This document shows, piece by piece, positions 27,489 through 35,973 of a DNA stretch of 64,000 bases. This stretch comes from Streptomyces sp. NBC_00704 (GTDB taxonomy: Bacteria; Actinomycetota; Actinomycetes; Streptomycetales; Streptomycetaceae): positions 1,980,501 to 2,044,500 of the forward strand of contig NZ_CP109000.1 in NCBI RefSeq assembly GCF_036226605.1, in the 5' to 3' direction. Below the pieces are notes generated by a model that did no database searches, had not been told where the DNA came from, and was given only the letters and a program-made list of their open reading frames with translations. Each line of letters starts with the position of its first letter. Within the stretch, counting starts at the first letter, position 1. Both the position numbers and the translations under genes were made by a program.

Positions 27489-28861
27489 GTGGGGGTGTTT
27501 CCTTCCACCAGGTGCAGGAGGGCGGCCAGGTCGGCGGGGCGGGTGTGGGGGTTGAGGAGGGTGGCTTTGAGCCAGAGGCGGCCGTCCTGGCGGGCGCGGC
27601 CGAGGACGGCGTGGCCGTCGGTGAGGAGGCGGCGGCGGGTTTCGGCGACGGCGGTGTCGGTGGCGTCGGTGGGGCGGAAGAGGACGGTGCTGATGGTGGG
27701 CGGGGCGTGGAGTTCGAGGCGGGGGTGTGCGGTGATGAGGTCGGCGAGGTGGTGGGCGTGGTCGCAGACCTGGTCGACGAGGGTGGCGAGGCCGGTGCGG
27801 CCGAGGGTCTTGAGGGTGACGGCGATTTTGAGGACGTCGGGTCGGCGGGTGGTGCGCAGGGAGCGGCCGAGGAGGTCGGGGAGGCCGGCGTCGGTGTCGT
27901 CGGTGGCGTTGAGGTAGTCGGCGTGGTGGTGGAGGGCGGTGAGGTCGTTCGGGTCGCGTAGGGCGAGGAGTCCGGCGGCGGCGGGTTGCCAGCCGAGTTT
28001 GTGCAGGTCGAGGGTGACGGTGTGGGCGGTGTCGAGGCCGGTGAGGAGGGGGCGGCGGCGGTCGCTGAAGAGGAGTCCGCCTCCGTAGGCGGCGTCGATG
28101 TGGAGGCGGGCGCCGTGGGTGTGGCAGAGGGCGCCGATGGCGGGGAGGGGGTCGATGAGGCCGGCGTCGGTGGTGCCGGCGGTGGCGGCGACGATGACGG
28201 GGGTGTGGGGGGCGGGGAGGGTGGTGAGGGCGGTGGTGAGGGCGGTGGGGTCGAGGGTGCCGGTGGGGGTGGGGAGGATGTGGGGTGCGGGGAGGCCGAG
28301 GAGCCAGGCTGCGCGGGGCAGGGAGTGGTGGGCGTTGGCTCCGCAGATGAGGCGGAGGGTGGGGCCGTGGGTCTCGCGGGCGAGGAGGAGCGCGAGTTGG
28401 TTGGCTTCGGTGCCGCCGGTGGTGACGAGGGCGTCGGTGAGTCCGGCGTGGGCGGCGAGGGTGCGGGTGAGGAGGGCTTCGAGGGCGGAGGCGGCGGGGG
28501 CCTGGTCCCAGGAGTCGAGGGAGGGGTTGAGGGCGGAGGCGGCGAGGTCGGCGGCGGTGGCGACGGCGAGGGGCGGGCCGTGGAGGTGGGCGGTGCAGTG
28601 GGGGTGGGCGGGGTCGGCGGAGCCTTCGGCGAGGGCGTGGACGAGGGTGTGCAGGGCGTCGGGGTCGCCGTGGGCGGGCAGGAGGTCGCCGACGGCGTGC
28701 AGGAGCCGGGCGGTGACGGCGTCGGGTCCGCCGGCGGGTAGGGGGCCGCCGCGGGCGCGGGCGCCGGAGTCGAGGGCGTCGAGGACGGTGGCGAGCAACG
28801 GCCTGAGGGCGTCCGGTCCTTGAGGGCCCGAGGCGAGGGGCGGTGTGCTCATGGGGGCCAT
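27485..28861 (-). CDS. group II PLP-dependent decarboxylase (DesA/DDC-like)
   Basis: A 458-residue PLP enzyme. TTGGTEANQLALLLA, HIDAAYGGG (Asp256) and the Schiff-base site LDLHKLGWQP (Lys288) place it with group II decarboxylases such as L-2,4-diaminobutyrate decarboxylase and the lysine decarboxylase DesA. Together with the downstream N-monooxygenase it would supply and hydroxylate cadaverine or a related diamine. ATG 28861 has GGAG about 11 bases upstream; ATG 28852 is a possible alternative. No match to an iron-repressor box was found upstream. Confidence 0.88.
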   Translation of the reverse strand: MAPMSTPPLASGPQGPDALRPLLATVLDALDSGARARGGPLPAGGPDAVTARLLHAVGDLLPAHGDPDALHTLVHALAEGSADPAHPHCTAHLHGPPLAVATAADLAASALNPSLDSWDQAPAASALEALLTRTLAAHAGLTDALVTTGGTEANQLALLLARETHGPTLRLICGANAHHSLPRAAWLLGLPAPHILPTPTGTLDPTALTTALTTLPAPHTPVIVAATAGTTDAGLIDPLPAIGALCHTHGARLHIDAAYGGGLLFSDRRRPLLTGLDTAHTVTLDLHKLGWQPAAAGLLALRDPNDLTALHHHADYLNATDDTDAGLPDLLGRSLRTTRRPDVLKIAVTLKTLGRTGLATLVDQVCDHAHHLADLITAHPRLELHAPPTISTVLFRPTDATDTAVAETRRRLLTDGHAVLGRARQDGRLWLKATLLNPHTRPADLAALLHLVEGNTPT

Positions 28862-28945
28862 GGGGCTGGGTTCTCCGGGCTGGCGCGGGCAGCGGGGTTC
28901 CAGCTTGTCGGGATCGCTGCGGGTGTGCCGGGAAGCCCGGGGATC

Positions 28946-28966
28946 GGTACTCGAAAGGGGGTACTC
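28946..28966. promoter_or_regulatory. GGTACTC direct repeat in a divergent promoter region
   Basis: GGTACTC occurs at 28946-28952 and 28960-28966, 14 bases apart start to start, between the decarboxylase operon and the GNAT gene. The second copy sits in a near-palindromic GGGGTACTCCC. It could bind a shared regulator; no family is assigned. Confidence 0.3.
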
Positions 28967-29033
28967 CCGTAGGGGTGATGCGGTGGGGGCGTCCGCCCTC
29001 GCCGGACGTCTGCGGTCGAGCGAGGTGGGACGC

Positions 29034-29633
29034 GTGGCGGAGCCGGAGTGCGGGTGGGTGCCGGAGTCGGGGTGGGGGTCGCCGTGGGAGGCGACGGCGG
29101 AGTGCGAGGGTGAGCCGGTGGTGCTGCGGGAGCCGGGGCCCGGGGACGAGGCCTCGCTGCTGGCGCTGTTCGAGGAGTGCGAGGACTGGTTCGTCGCGGC
29201 GACGGGGCTGCCGTCGGCGCCGGGTGACGTGCAGAGCCTGTTCTATGCGCTGCCGGAGGGGGCGGCGGCGCGGGACAAGGTGCTGCTGGTGGTGGAGTGG
29301 GCGGGGTCGGTGGCGGGGGTGGTGGACGCCGTGCGGGATCACCCGGAGCCGGGCGCGGTGGCGGTGGGGATGTTCCTGATCGCACCGGGGGCCCGGCGGC
29401 GGGGGCTGGGGCGGACGGTGGCCGAGGCGTTGCTGGCGCGGGCGCGGGAGGTCACGCGGGTGACGGCGACGGTTCCGCCGGGGTGGGTGCCGGGGGAACG
29501 CTTTCTGGAGCGGTCGGGCTTCGTGCTGGAGGACGCGGGTCCGGCCCCGGCCGCCGGGCTGGGCAACCGGCGCGCGGGACCGCGCGAGGGGCGCGTACGC
29601 AGGGCGGAGCTACGCCGGGATCGGCAGCTGTAG
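29034..29633 (+). CDS. GNAT family N-acetyltransferase
   Basis: A 199-residue acetyltransferase. The N-terminal strand VVLREPGPGDEASLLALFEE and the acetyl-CoA loop IAPGARRRGLGRTVAEALL (motif A) are clear; VPPGWVPGERFLERSGF is the C-terminal motif B. GTG 29034 was chosen because a GAGGTGGG site precedes it and the domain starts soon after; longer in-frame extensions to 28845 run through the divergent promoter. It is divergent from the decarboxylase/monooxygenase operon. It does not resemble the DesC acyltransferase, so a siderophore role is not supported. Confidence 0.8.
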   Translation: MAEPECGWVPESGWGSPWEATAECEGEPVVLREPGPGDEASLLALFEECEDWFVAATGLPSAPGDVQSLFYALPEGAAARDKVLLVVEWAGSVAGVVDAVRDHPEPGAVAVGMFLIAPGARRRGLGRTVAEALLARAREVTRVTATVPPGWVPGERFLERSGFVLEDAGPAPAAGLGNRRAGPREGRVRRAELRRDRQL

Positions 29634-30069
29634 GGACTTCTTGCGGGCCGGCCCCGTCCCGGATCGCCCGTCCTCGGTGCCGGGTGCCGGGTGCCGTCCG
29701 CCCGGTGGATGGACCCGACGCCAGGTATGCGCGGGCTGCGTCGCGCCGGAACCGGCCCGACGGCTTCCGGAGTCGGCATGCGCCCAGGCAGGTTCTCGGT
29801 CTGTCATGGCCGGTCCACGGGCCGGTCGCGGGCGGTTCCCGTGGCCGGCGGGCAGTCCTCCGCCGGCCACGGGCACTCCCCCGACGATCACGGGCGCCCC
29901 CGGCCGGTCACCGGCGTCCCGGTCCGTCGGTCACGGCGAGTTCGCGGCCGGTCACGAGGGCTCCCCCGCCGTCACCGGCGCGCCCCCACCGGTCGCCGAC
30001 GGTCGCCCGGTCGGCGGCGGACACGGCGGGGTCGGCGGTGGGGCACGGGTGGTCGGCGACCGGTATCGG
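29634..30069. other. 436-base intergenic region with GGTCACCGG-type repeats
   Basis: The gap lies between the ends of the GNAT gene and the convergent pepN. From about 29900 it holds scattered GGTCACCGGCG, GGTCACGGCGA and CCGGTCACG elements. Open frames here give low-complexity Pro/Arg/Gly translations and are not called. No clean terminator hairpin was identified. Confidence 0.45.
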
Positions 30070-32562
30070 TCAGGGGTGGTCGGTGGTGCGGACTCGCAGG
30101 GCTCGGGTGAGGTCGTCGAGTTGGTCGACGAGTTTGCGGCGCAGGGCCGGGGTGGGGCCGGTGGTCGCGAGGCACTGTTCGCCCAGGCGGAGGGTTTCGG
30201 CGTCGACGGCGTGGGCGGGGAAGGCCCAGCGTCCGACGGCTTCGGCGATGGCGGGGCCGCGGCGGGCGGCGACGGTGACGGCGTCCTCGAAGAAGCGGGG
30301 GACGTAGTCGCTGACGAGGCCGGCCTGTTCGGGTTGCCAGAAGCCCTGGGCGGTGGCGTTGAAGAGGTAGTTGGACAGGCCGTCGGTGGAGAACATCGCG
30401 GCCCAGGCGCGTTCCTTGGCGTCGGGGTCGGGGAGGGCGGCGCGACAGCGGGCTGCGCCTTCCTGGCCGGTGGCGGAGGGGTCGGCGGCGAGTTCGGCGG
30501 CGATGGCGTCGGCGTCGGTGGCGCCGAGGGCGGCGAGGCGGGCGAGGACGCGCCAGCGCAGGTCGGGGTCGAGTTCGGGTCCGCCGGGGACGGTGCCGTC
30601 GGCGAGCCAGGCGGCGATGGTGTCGGGGTGGGCGGCGACGGCGATGAACTGGCGTACGGCGATGAGGCGCAGGCCGGGGTGGTCGCCGTCCTCGGTGCGG
30701 CGGATGAGGTCGCGGCACAGGGTGGTGAGGCCGGCGAGGACGGCGGGGCGCTGTTCGGGGGTGACGTAGCGGTCGGCGATCTGGCCGGCGGCGAAGGAGA
30801 GGACGCCTTGGGCGACGGCGAGGTCGGTTTCCTGGGGGAGGTGGGTGCGGGCCGTTTCGAGGTAGGCGGCGGGGGCGAGTTCGCCGTCGCGGACTGCGTC
30901 GCGCAGGGCGTTCCAGACGACGGCGCGGGTGAGCGGGTCGGGGAGGCCGGAGAGGTTGGCGCGCAGGGTGGTGAAGGAGCCGGGGTCGAAGCGGATCTTG
31001 GTGTAGGTGAGGTCGCCGTCGTTGAGGAGGAGGAGGGCGGGGAGTTTGCCGATGGGCTGGGGGGCGGTCTGCGGGATGTCGACTTCGAGGCGTCGGCGCA
31101 GGGTGAGGTGGTGGCCTTCGTCGGCGAGGTCGAGGTCGTAGAGGCCGACGGCGACGCGGTGGGGGCGGGTGCCGTGGTGGGTGACGGTGAGGGTGCGGTC
31201 GCCGTTGACGCCGTCGACGGTGGGGGTGAGGGTGTCGACGCCGGTGGTGCGCAGCCAGGCGTCGGCCCAGGCGTGGACGTCGCGGTCGGTGTGGGCGGCG
31301 AGGGAGTCGATGAAGTCGGCGAGGGTGGCGTTGGCGAAGCGGTGGCGGGCGATGTGGGTGTTGATGCCGGCGAGGAAGTCCTTCTCGCCGAGCCAGGTGA
31401 CGAGTTGGCGCAGGGCGGAGGCGCCCTTGGCGTAGGAGATGCCGTCGAAGTTGAGGAGGGCGGAGGCGGTGTCGTCGACGTTCTCGGGGGCGACGGGGTG
31501 GGTGGAGGGGCGCTGGTCGGCGTCGTAGCCCCAGGCTTTGCGGACGACGCCGAACTCGGTCCAGGTGCCGTGGAAGCGGGTGGCTTCGGTGAGGGTCTGG
31601 TAGCCCATGTACTCGGCGAAGGACTCGTTGAGCCAGATGTCGTCCCACCATTGGAGGGTGACGAGGTCGCCGAACCACATGTGGGCCATTTCGTGGGCGA
31701 TGACCATGGCGCGGGTCTGGCGTTCGGTGTCGGTGACGGCGGAGCGGTAGACGAATTCGTCGCGGAAGGTGACGAGTCCGGGGTTCTCCATGGCGCCGGC
31801 GTTGAACTCGGGGACGAAGGCCTGGTCGTAGGAGTCGAAGGGGTAGGCCTCTTCGAACTTCTCGTGGTAGCGGTCGTAGCAGGCGCGGGTGATGTCGAGG
31901 AGTTCGTCGGCGTCGGCGTCGAGGTGGGGGGCCAGGGAGCGGCGGCAGTGCAGGCCGAAGGGCAGTCCGCGGTGTTCGGTGCGGACGGTGTGCCAGGGGC
32001 CGGCGGCGACGGCGACGAGGTAGGTGGAGACGAGGGGGGTGGGGGCGGCCTGCCAGCGGCCTTGGCCGAGGTGTTCGGTGACGCTGTTGGCGAGGACGGT
32101 CCAGTTCTCGGGGGCGGTCACCGAGACGTCGAAGACGGCTTTGAGGTCGGGCTGGTCGAAGGCGGCGAAGACGCTCTGGACGTCGTTCATGAAGAGCTGG
32201 GTGTAGACGTAGGTCTCGCCGTCGGTGGGATCGGTGAAGCGGTGCATGCCTTCGCCGGTGCGGGAGTAGCGCATGGCGGCGTGGACGCGCAGTTCGTGTT
32301 CGCCGGCGGTGAGGCCGTCGAGGGCGAGCCGGCCGGCGTCGAGGGTGCCGGGGTCGAGGGGTTCGCCGTCGAGGGTGACGGAGTGCAGTGTGTCGGGCCT
32401 GACCTCGACGAAGGTGTCACCGTTGGCGCGTGCGGCGAACCGGATGACGGTGACGGACTCGAAGGTGTCGTCGCCGGTCGTCAGGTCGAGCTCGATGGTG
32501 TAGCGGTGGACGTCGAGGAGCTTGGCACGGCTCAGCGCTTCGTCGCGCGTCAGTACGGACAT
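30070..32562 (-). CDS. pepN: aminopeptidase N (M1 family)
   Basis: An 830-residue zinc aminopeptidase. FNAGAMENPG (GAMEN 256-260, exopeptidase motif), HEMAH (290-294) and Glu313 in NESFAEY form the M1 zinc site, and the C-terminal ERAP1-like helical domain follows. It removes N-terminal residues from peptides in the cytosol. ATG 32562 starts MSVLTRDEALSRA, the usual start of streptomycete PepN; ATG 32571 (three residues longer, with an AGG upstream) is possible. Confidence 0.95.
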   Translation of the reverse strand: MSVLTRDEALSRAKLLDVHRYTIELDLTTGDDTFESVTVIRFAARANGDTFVEVRPDTLHSVTLDGEPLDPGTLDAGRLALDGLTAGEHELRVHAAMRYSRTGEGMHRFTDPTDGETYVYTQLFMNDVQSVFAAFDQPDLKAVFDVSVTAPENWTVLANSVTEHLGQGRWQAAPTPLVSTYLVAVAAGPWHTVRTEHRGLPFGLHCRRSLAPHLDADADELLDITRACYDRYHEKFEEAYPFDSYDQAFVPEFNAGAMENPGLVTFRDEFVYRSAVTDTERQTRAMVIAHEMAHMWFGDLVTLQWWDDIWLNESFAEYMGYQTLTEATRFHGTWTEFGVVRKAWGYDADQRPSTHPVAPENVDDTASALLNFDGISYAKGASALRQLVTWLGEKDFLAGINTHIARHRFANATLADFIDSLAAHTDRDVHAWADAWLRTTGVDTLTPTVDGVNGDRTLTVTHHGTRPHRVAVGLYDLDLADEGHHLTLRRRLEVDIPQTAPQPIGKLPALLLLNDGDLTYTKIRFDPGSFTTLRANLSGLPDPLTRAVVWNALRDAVRDGELAPAAYLETARTHLPQETDLAVAQGVLSFAAGQIADRYVTPEQRPAVLAGLTTLCRDLIRRTEDGDHPGLRLIAVRQFIAVAAHPDTIAAWLADGTVPGGPELDPDLRWRVLARLAALGATDADAIAAELAADPSATGQEGAARCRAALPDPDAKERAWAAMFSTDGLSNYLFNATAQGFWQPEQAGLVSDYVPRFFEDAVTVAARRGPAIAEAVGRWAFPAHAVDAETLRLGEQCLATTGPTPALRRKLVDQLDDLTRALRVRTTDHP

Positions 32563-32652
32563 GCACGACATGCTGCCTGATGCCGCAGGCGGGGCACAGG
32601 GGCGGATCGGTACGCGCGTTATGTCGGTTCTCGCGCCGGGGCGCGTGGCCGG

Positions 32653-33060
32653 TCAGCTGTCGGTGGGGGTGGCGGTGTCCTCGGCGATGCGCTCGTGGTG
32701 GCGGATGACCTCGGCGATGATGAAGTTGAGGAACTTCTCGGCGAAGGCGGGGTCGAGTTTGGCGTTCTCGGCGAGGGTGCGCAGTCGTTCGATCTGGCGG
32801 GACTCGCGGGCGGGGTCGGCGGGGGGCAGGTGGTGGCGGGCCTTGAGGTGGCCGACCTGCTGGGTGGCTTTGAAGCGTTCGGCGAGCATGTGGACGACGG
32901 CGGCGTCGATGTTGTCGATGCTGTCGCGCAGCCGGGCGAGTTCCTCGCGGACGGCGGGGTCGACGGCGGCGGGTCCGGTGGGGCCACCGGGGCCGGTGCC
33001 GGGGCCGGTGGGGGTTCCGGGGCCGGGGGCGTCGCTGGTGGGGGTGTTGCTGGTGGTCAT
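32653..33060 (-). CDS. AroQ-type chorismate mutase
   Basis: A 135-residue protein. After a Gly/Pro/Thr-rich N-terminal 35 residues comes an all-helical AroQ domain: LARLRDSIDNIDAAVVHMLA, ERFKATQQVGHLKARHHLPP and ESRQIERLRTLAEN carry the Arg, Lys and Arg residues expected to bind chorismate. It converts chorismate to prephenate for Phe/Tyr synthesis. The gene stands alone upstream of pepN, separated from it by 90 bases. The Pro/Gly-rich leader is unlike the minimal enzyme and is probably disordered. Confidence 0.9.
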   Translation of the reverse strand: MTTSNTPTSDAPGPGTPTGPGTGPGGPTGPAAVDPAVREELARLRDSIDNIDAAVVHMLAERFKATQQVGHLKARHHLPPADPARESRQIERLRTLAENAKLDPAFAEKFLNFIIAEVIRHHERIAEDTATPTDS

Positions 33061-33145
33061 GGGCGATCACCCTAGGGCATGCCTTCGCGGGGGGACGCGG
33101 TGCCCGTAGAGTGGGATCGGGTGCACGCGTCCTGGGGGTGGTGGC

Positions 33146-34069
33146 GTGGCCGACGGCGGTCCGGTGGAGCACGGTTTTCCGCATCTGGAGACGGTGCGGG
33201 CGGCCGTCACGGCGTTGTACCGGCGGTTGTCGTACGACACGGTCCGGCAGTTCGCGACGAGTGTGCCGCCGGCCGATGTGGCCTTCTGCGACGCCGACGA
33301 CCTGCATCTGGGCGCGCAGCGGGTGGCGCGTGAGCTGGTGCGGCATTTCCGCTTGCCGGACGCGCGGATGATCGTGGCGTTCCGTGGGATGGAGCACGCG
33401 GCGAACGTGGAGCTGACGGCGGGGCCGGAGTACTTCGTGGAGCTGAACGACCGTTTCCGGGGGCATCGGCGGGACATCGGGGCGGCTCTGGCGCACGAGA
33501 TCATGCATGTGTATCTGCACCGGCTGGATCTGTCGTTCCCGGGGACGCGGGACAACGAGATCCTCACGGACACGGCGACGACGTATCTGGGGGCGGGTTG
33601 GCTGCTGCTGGACGCGTACCGGGAGGACGGGGCGTCGTCGCAGAAGCTGGGGTATCTGACGCCGGAGGAGTTCGGGTACGTGCTGGCGAAGCGGTCGCTG
33701 GCGTTCGGTGAGGATCCGTCGGTGTGGTTCACCAGTGCGCAGGCGTACGCGGCGTACGGGCGGGGGCTGGAGCGGGCCCGGCGTGACGAGCGGGTGCCGC
33801 CGTTGACGGCGGCGGGCTGGGCGGGCCGGCGGCGGTATGCCCGTGAGCGGCGTCAGGCGCAGGGCCATGGGCTCGGGCGCGGGTCCGCGGGCGGGGGCGG
33901 GGGCGGGTGCGCGGGGGATGTGCCGTACGCGTTCGCGGCGGACGCGGGCGGGTCGCTGCGGGTGATGTTCCCGTGTCCGACGTGTCACCAGCGGATCCGG
34001 GTGCCGGTGCAAGGCCGGGTGCGGGCTCGGTGCGGGTTGTGCCGCACGGTGCTGGAGTGCGACACGTAG
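33146..34069 (+). CDS. HEXXH metallopeptidase-like protein with C-terminal zinc ribbon
   Basis: A 307-residue cytoplasmic protein. LAHEIMHVYLH holds an HEXXH zinc site (117-121), and NEILTDTATTYLG (about 137-149) offers a third ligand. A Gly/Arg-rich linker (about 225-260) leads to a C-terminal four-cysteine zinc ribbon: C277, C280, C296 and C299 in CPTC...CGLC. I know of no defined function for this combination; it resembles streptomycete hypothetical proteins. GTG 33146 follows a GGGGGTGG stretch. It is divergent from the chorismate mutase gene. Proteolysis is inferred from the motif alone. Confidence 0.75.
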   Translation: MADGGPVEHGFPHLETVRAAVTALYRRLSYDTVRQFATSVPPADVAFCDADDLHLGAQRVARELVRHFRLPDARMIVAFRGMEHAANVELTAGPEYFVELNDRFRGHRRDIGAALAHEIMHVYLHRLDLSFPGTRDNEILTDTATTYLGAGWLLLDAYREDGASSQKLGYLTPEEFGYVLAKRSLAFGEDPSVWFTSAQAYAAYGRGLERARRDERVPPLTAAGWAGRRRYARERRQAQGHGLGRGSAGGGGGGCAGDVPYAFAADAGGSLRVMFPCPTCHQRIRVPVQGRVRARCGLCRTVLECDT

Positions 34070-34127
34070 GAGTGCTTGGTCTGTGGGGTGGGCGGGGGTG
34101 GGCCGGTGTGCGGGGCGGGCGGCCGGC

Positions 34128-34220
34128 CTTGTCCGGTCCCTGTCCCGGTCCCTGTCCCGGTCCCGGATCCCTGTCCCGTCCCCGTCCCCGTCCCCGTCCC
34201 CGTCCCGTTCCCGGTCCCGG
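34128..34220. repeat. imperfect GTCCCT/GTCCCC hexamer tract
   Basis: The short gap after the metallopeptidase gene is filled with about fifteen imperfect GTCCCN hexamers, ending at the SDR stop codon (34224). It is non-coding. Confidence 0.7.
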
Positions 34221-34223
34221 TGT

Positions 34224-35177
34224 TCAGGTGCCGTAGACCGGGCCGGGGGGTGTGGCGTCGGCGAGGAGTGCGCGGACGGTCTCCCCGGCCTCGGCGGGGG
34301 TGCGGCGGGTGCCGTGGTCGGCGGTCGGGCCGGGGCGCCAGCCGTCCATGACGGTGATGCGGCCGCCCTCGGTCTCGAAGACGCGTCCGGTGACGCCCTG
34401 GCTCGCGGTGGAGCCGAGCCAGACGACGAGGGGGGAGACGTTCTCGGGGGCCATGGCGTCGAAGCCGGCGGCGGGGGCGGTCATGGTCTCGGCGAAGGTG
34501 TGCCGCGTCATGCGGGTGCGGGCGGCGGGGGCGATGGCGTTGACGTGGACGCCGTAGCGGGCGAGTTCGGCGGCGGCGACGAGGGTCAGGGCGACGATGC
34601 CGGCCTTGGCGGCGCTGTAGTTGGCCTGTCCGAGGGAGCCGAGCAGTCCGGCGCCGCTGGAGGTGTTGACGACGCGGGCGGCGGGTGTGCGGCCGGCCTT
34701 GGCCTCGGCGCGCCAGTGTGCGGCGGCGTGTCTGAGGGTGAGGAAGTGGCCCTTGAGGTGGACGCGCAGGACGGCGTCCCAGTCGTCCTCGTCGAGGTTG
34801 ACGAGCATGCGGTCGCGCAGGAATCCGGCGTTGTTGACGAGGGTGTCGAGGCGGCCGTAGGCGTGCAGGGCGGTCGTGACGAGGGAGGCGGCGCCCTCGG
34901 TGGTGGCGATGTCGCCGCCGTGGGCGATCGCGTCGCCGCCGGCCGCGCGGATCTCGGCGGCGACGGCGGCGGCCGCACCGCCGGGGTCGGGGGCGGGGGC
35001 GCCGGAAGCGGGGTCGCCGGTGGAGCGGGAGGCGTCCGGGGTGCCGTCGAGGGCGACGTCGAGGTCGTTGACGACGACGCGGGCTCCCTGTGCGGCGAAG
35101 GCGAGGGCGTGGGCGCGTCCGAGGCCGCGTCCGGCGCCGGTGACGACGACGACGCGGCCGTCGCAGAGTGCGCTCAT
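34224..35177 (-). CDS. short-chain dehydrogenase/reductase of the steroid cluster (Rv3548c-like)
   Basis: A 317-residue SDR. The NAD(P)-binding TGAGRGLGRAHA, NNAG, and catalytic Ser-Tyr-Lys (NTSSGAGLLG, YSAAK) are all present. An insert rich in Pro/Ala/Gly (about 45-65) lengthens it beyond the usual 250 residues. It lies one base past the end of the next SDR gene on the same strand, downstream of the KstR2-type operator, and matches the position of Rv3548c in the M. tuberculosis cluster. Its exact substrate is not known; oxidation of a hydroxyacyl-CoA intermediate is likely. Confidence 0.85.
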   Translation of the reverse strand: MSALCDGRVVVVTGAGRGLGRAHALAFAAQGARVVVNDLDVALDGTPDASRSTGDPASGAPAPDPGGAAAAVAAEIRAAGGDAIAHGGDIATTEGAASLVTTALHAYGRLDTLVNNAGFLRDRMLVNLDEDDWDAVLRVHLKGHFLTLRHAAAHWRAEAKAGRTPAARVVNTSSGAGLLGSLGQANYSAAKAGIVALTLVAAAELARYGVHVNAIAPAARTRMTRHTFAETMTAPAAGFDAMAPENVSPLVVWLGSTASQGVTGRVFETEGGRITVMDGWRPGPTADHGTRRTPAEAGETVRALLADATPPGPVYGT

Positions 35178-35178
35178 G

Positions 35179-35919
35179 TCAGGTCTCCTTGTGGGCCGTC
35201 GCGGCGTCGAGGAAGACGGGTCGTTCGCCGCCTCCGTGCAGGAGCAGGCTCGCCCCGCTGATGTAGCGGGCGGCGTCGGAGGCGAGGAAGACGGCGGCCG
35301 CGCCGACGTCGGCGGGTTCGGCGAGGCGGCCGAGCGGGACGGTGCGGGCGACGGCGCTCAGGCCGTCGTCGTCGCCGTAGTGGAGGTGGCTCTGTTCGGT
35401 GTGGACCATGCCGACGACGAGGGTGTTGACGCGCACCCGGGGGGCCCATTCGACGGCCATGGAGCGGGCGAGGTTCTCCAGGCCGGCCTTGGCGGCGCCG
35501 TATGCGGCGGTTCCGGGCGAGGGGCGGGTCCCGCTGACGCTGCCGACCATCAGGACGCAGCCCCGCGCGCGGGCGAGGTGGGCGTGGGCGGCGAGGGACA
35601 CGGTCAGGGGGGCGAGGAGGTTGAGTTCGATCACGCGCGCGTGCCGGCGGGCGTCTGCGTGGGCGAGGAGGCGGTGGGGGGCGCCGCCGGCGTTGTTGAC
35701 GAGGACGTCCAGGCGGGGCAGTGCGGTGAAGAAGGCGTCGACGGCGTCGGCGTCGCGCACGTCGAGGGGGAGGTAGCGGGCGTGGGTGAGGGGGGCGGGC
35801 GGGGGGCGGCGGGCGCAGACGACGACGTCGGCGCCGGCGCGGGCGAGGGAGCGCGCGATGCCGGCGCCCACGCCGCGGGTGCCTCCGGTGACGACGGCGA
35901 CCTTTCCGTTCAGCTCCAT
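35179..35919 (-). CDS. short-chain dehydrogenase/reductase of the steroid cluster (Rv3549c-like)
   Basis: A 246-residue classical SDR with TGGTRGVGAGIA, NNAGGAP, the catalytic Ser in VGSVSG and YGAAKAG. The C-terminal AARYISGASLLLHGG is typical of 3-oxoacyl-ACP-reductase-like members. ATG 35919 has GGAAGG nine bases upstream. It is divergent from echA20 with only 54 bases between starts, and the palindromic operator sits in that gap, so both directions are probably repressed together. Confidence 0.87.
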   Translation of the reverse strand: MELNGKVAVVTGGTRGVGAGIARSLARAGADVVVCARRPPPAPLTHARYLPLDVRDADAVDAFFTALPRLDVLVNNAGGAPHRLLAHADARRHARVIELNLLAPLTVSLAAHAHLARARGCVLMVGSVSGTRPSPGTAAYGAAKAGLENLARSMAVEWAPRVRVNTLVVGMVHTEQSHLHYGDDDGLSAVARTVPLGRLAEPADVGAAAVFLASDAARYISGASLLLHGGGERPVFLDAATAHKET

Positions 35920-35938
35920 TCGCTGCTACCTTCCGCCT

Positions 35939-35952
35939 AACAAACGTTTGGT
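35939..35952. promoter_or_regulatory. candidate KstR2 operator, SDR/echA20 divergent promoter
   Basis: AACAAACGTTTGGT matches the KstR2 consensus AnCAAGnnCTTGnT except for a symmetric G-to-A and C-to-T change. The core CAAACGTTTG (35941-35950) is a perfect palindrome. It is centred between two divergent starts (35919 and 35974), and the same motif recurs at 42068-42081. GCTACCTT (35925-35932) and AAGGTAGC (35956-35963) form an additional outer inverted repeat. Confidence 0.7.
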
Positions 35953-35973
35953 GGAAAGGTAGCTGATGCTTCC

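Noticed and set aside
26064..29633. A complete desferrioxamine cluster (desABCD)
   Set aside because: Only decarboxylase and N-monooxygenase are present. The nearby GNAT is divergent and not DesC-like, and no IucA/IucC-type synthetase exists in the window.
29610..30110. Short frames between GNAT and pepN
   Set aside because: They are built from GGTCACCGG-type repeats, and give only Pro/Gly/Arg-rich translations.
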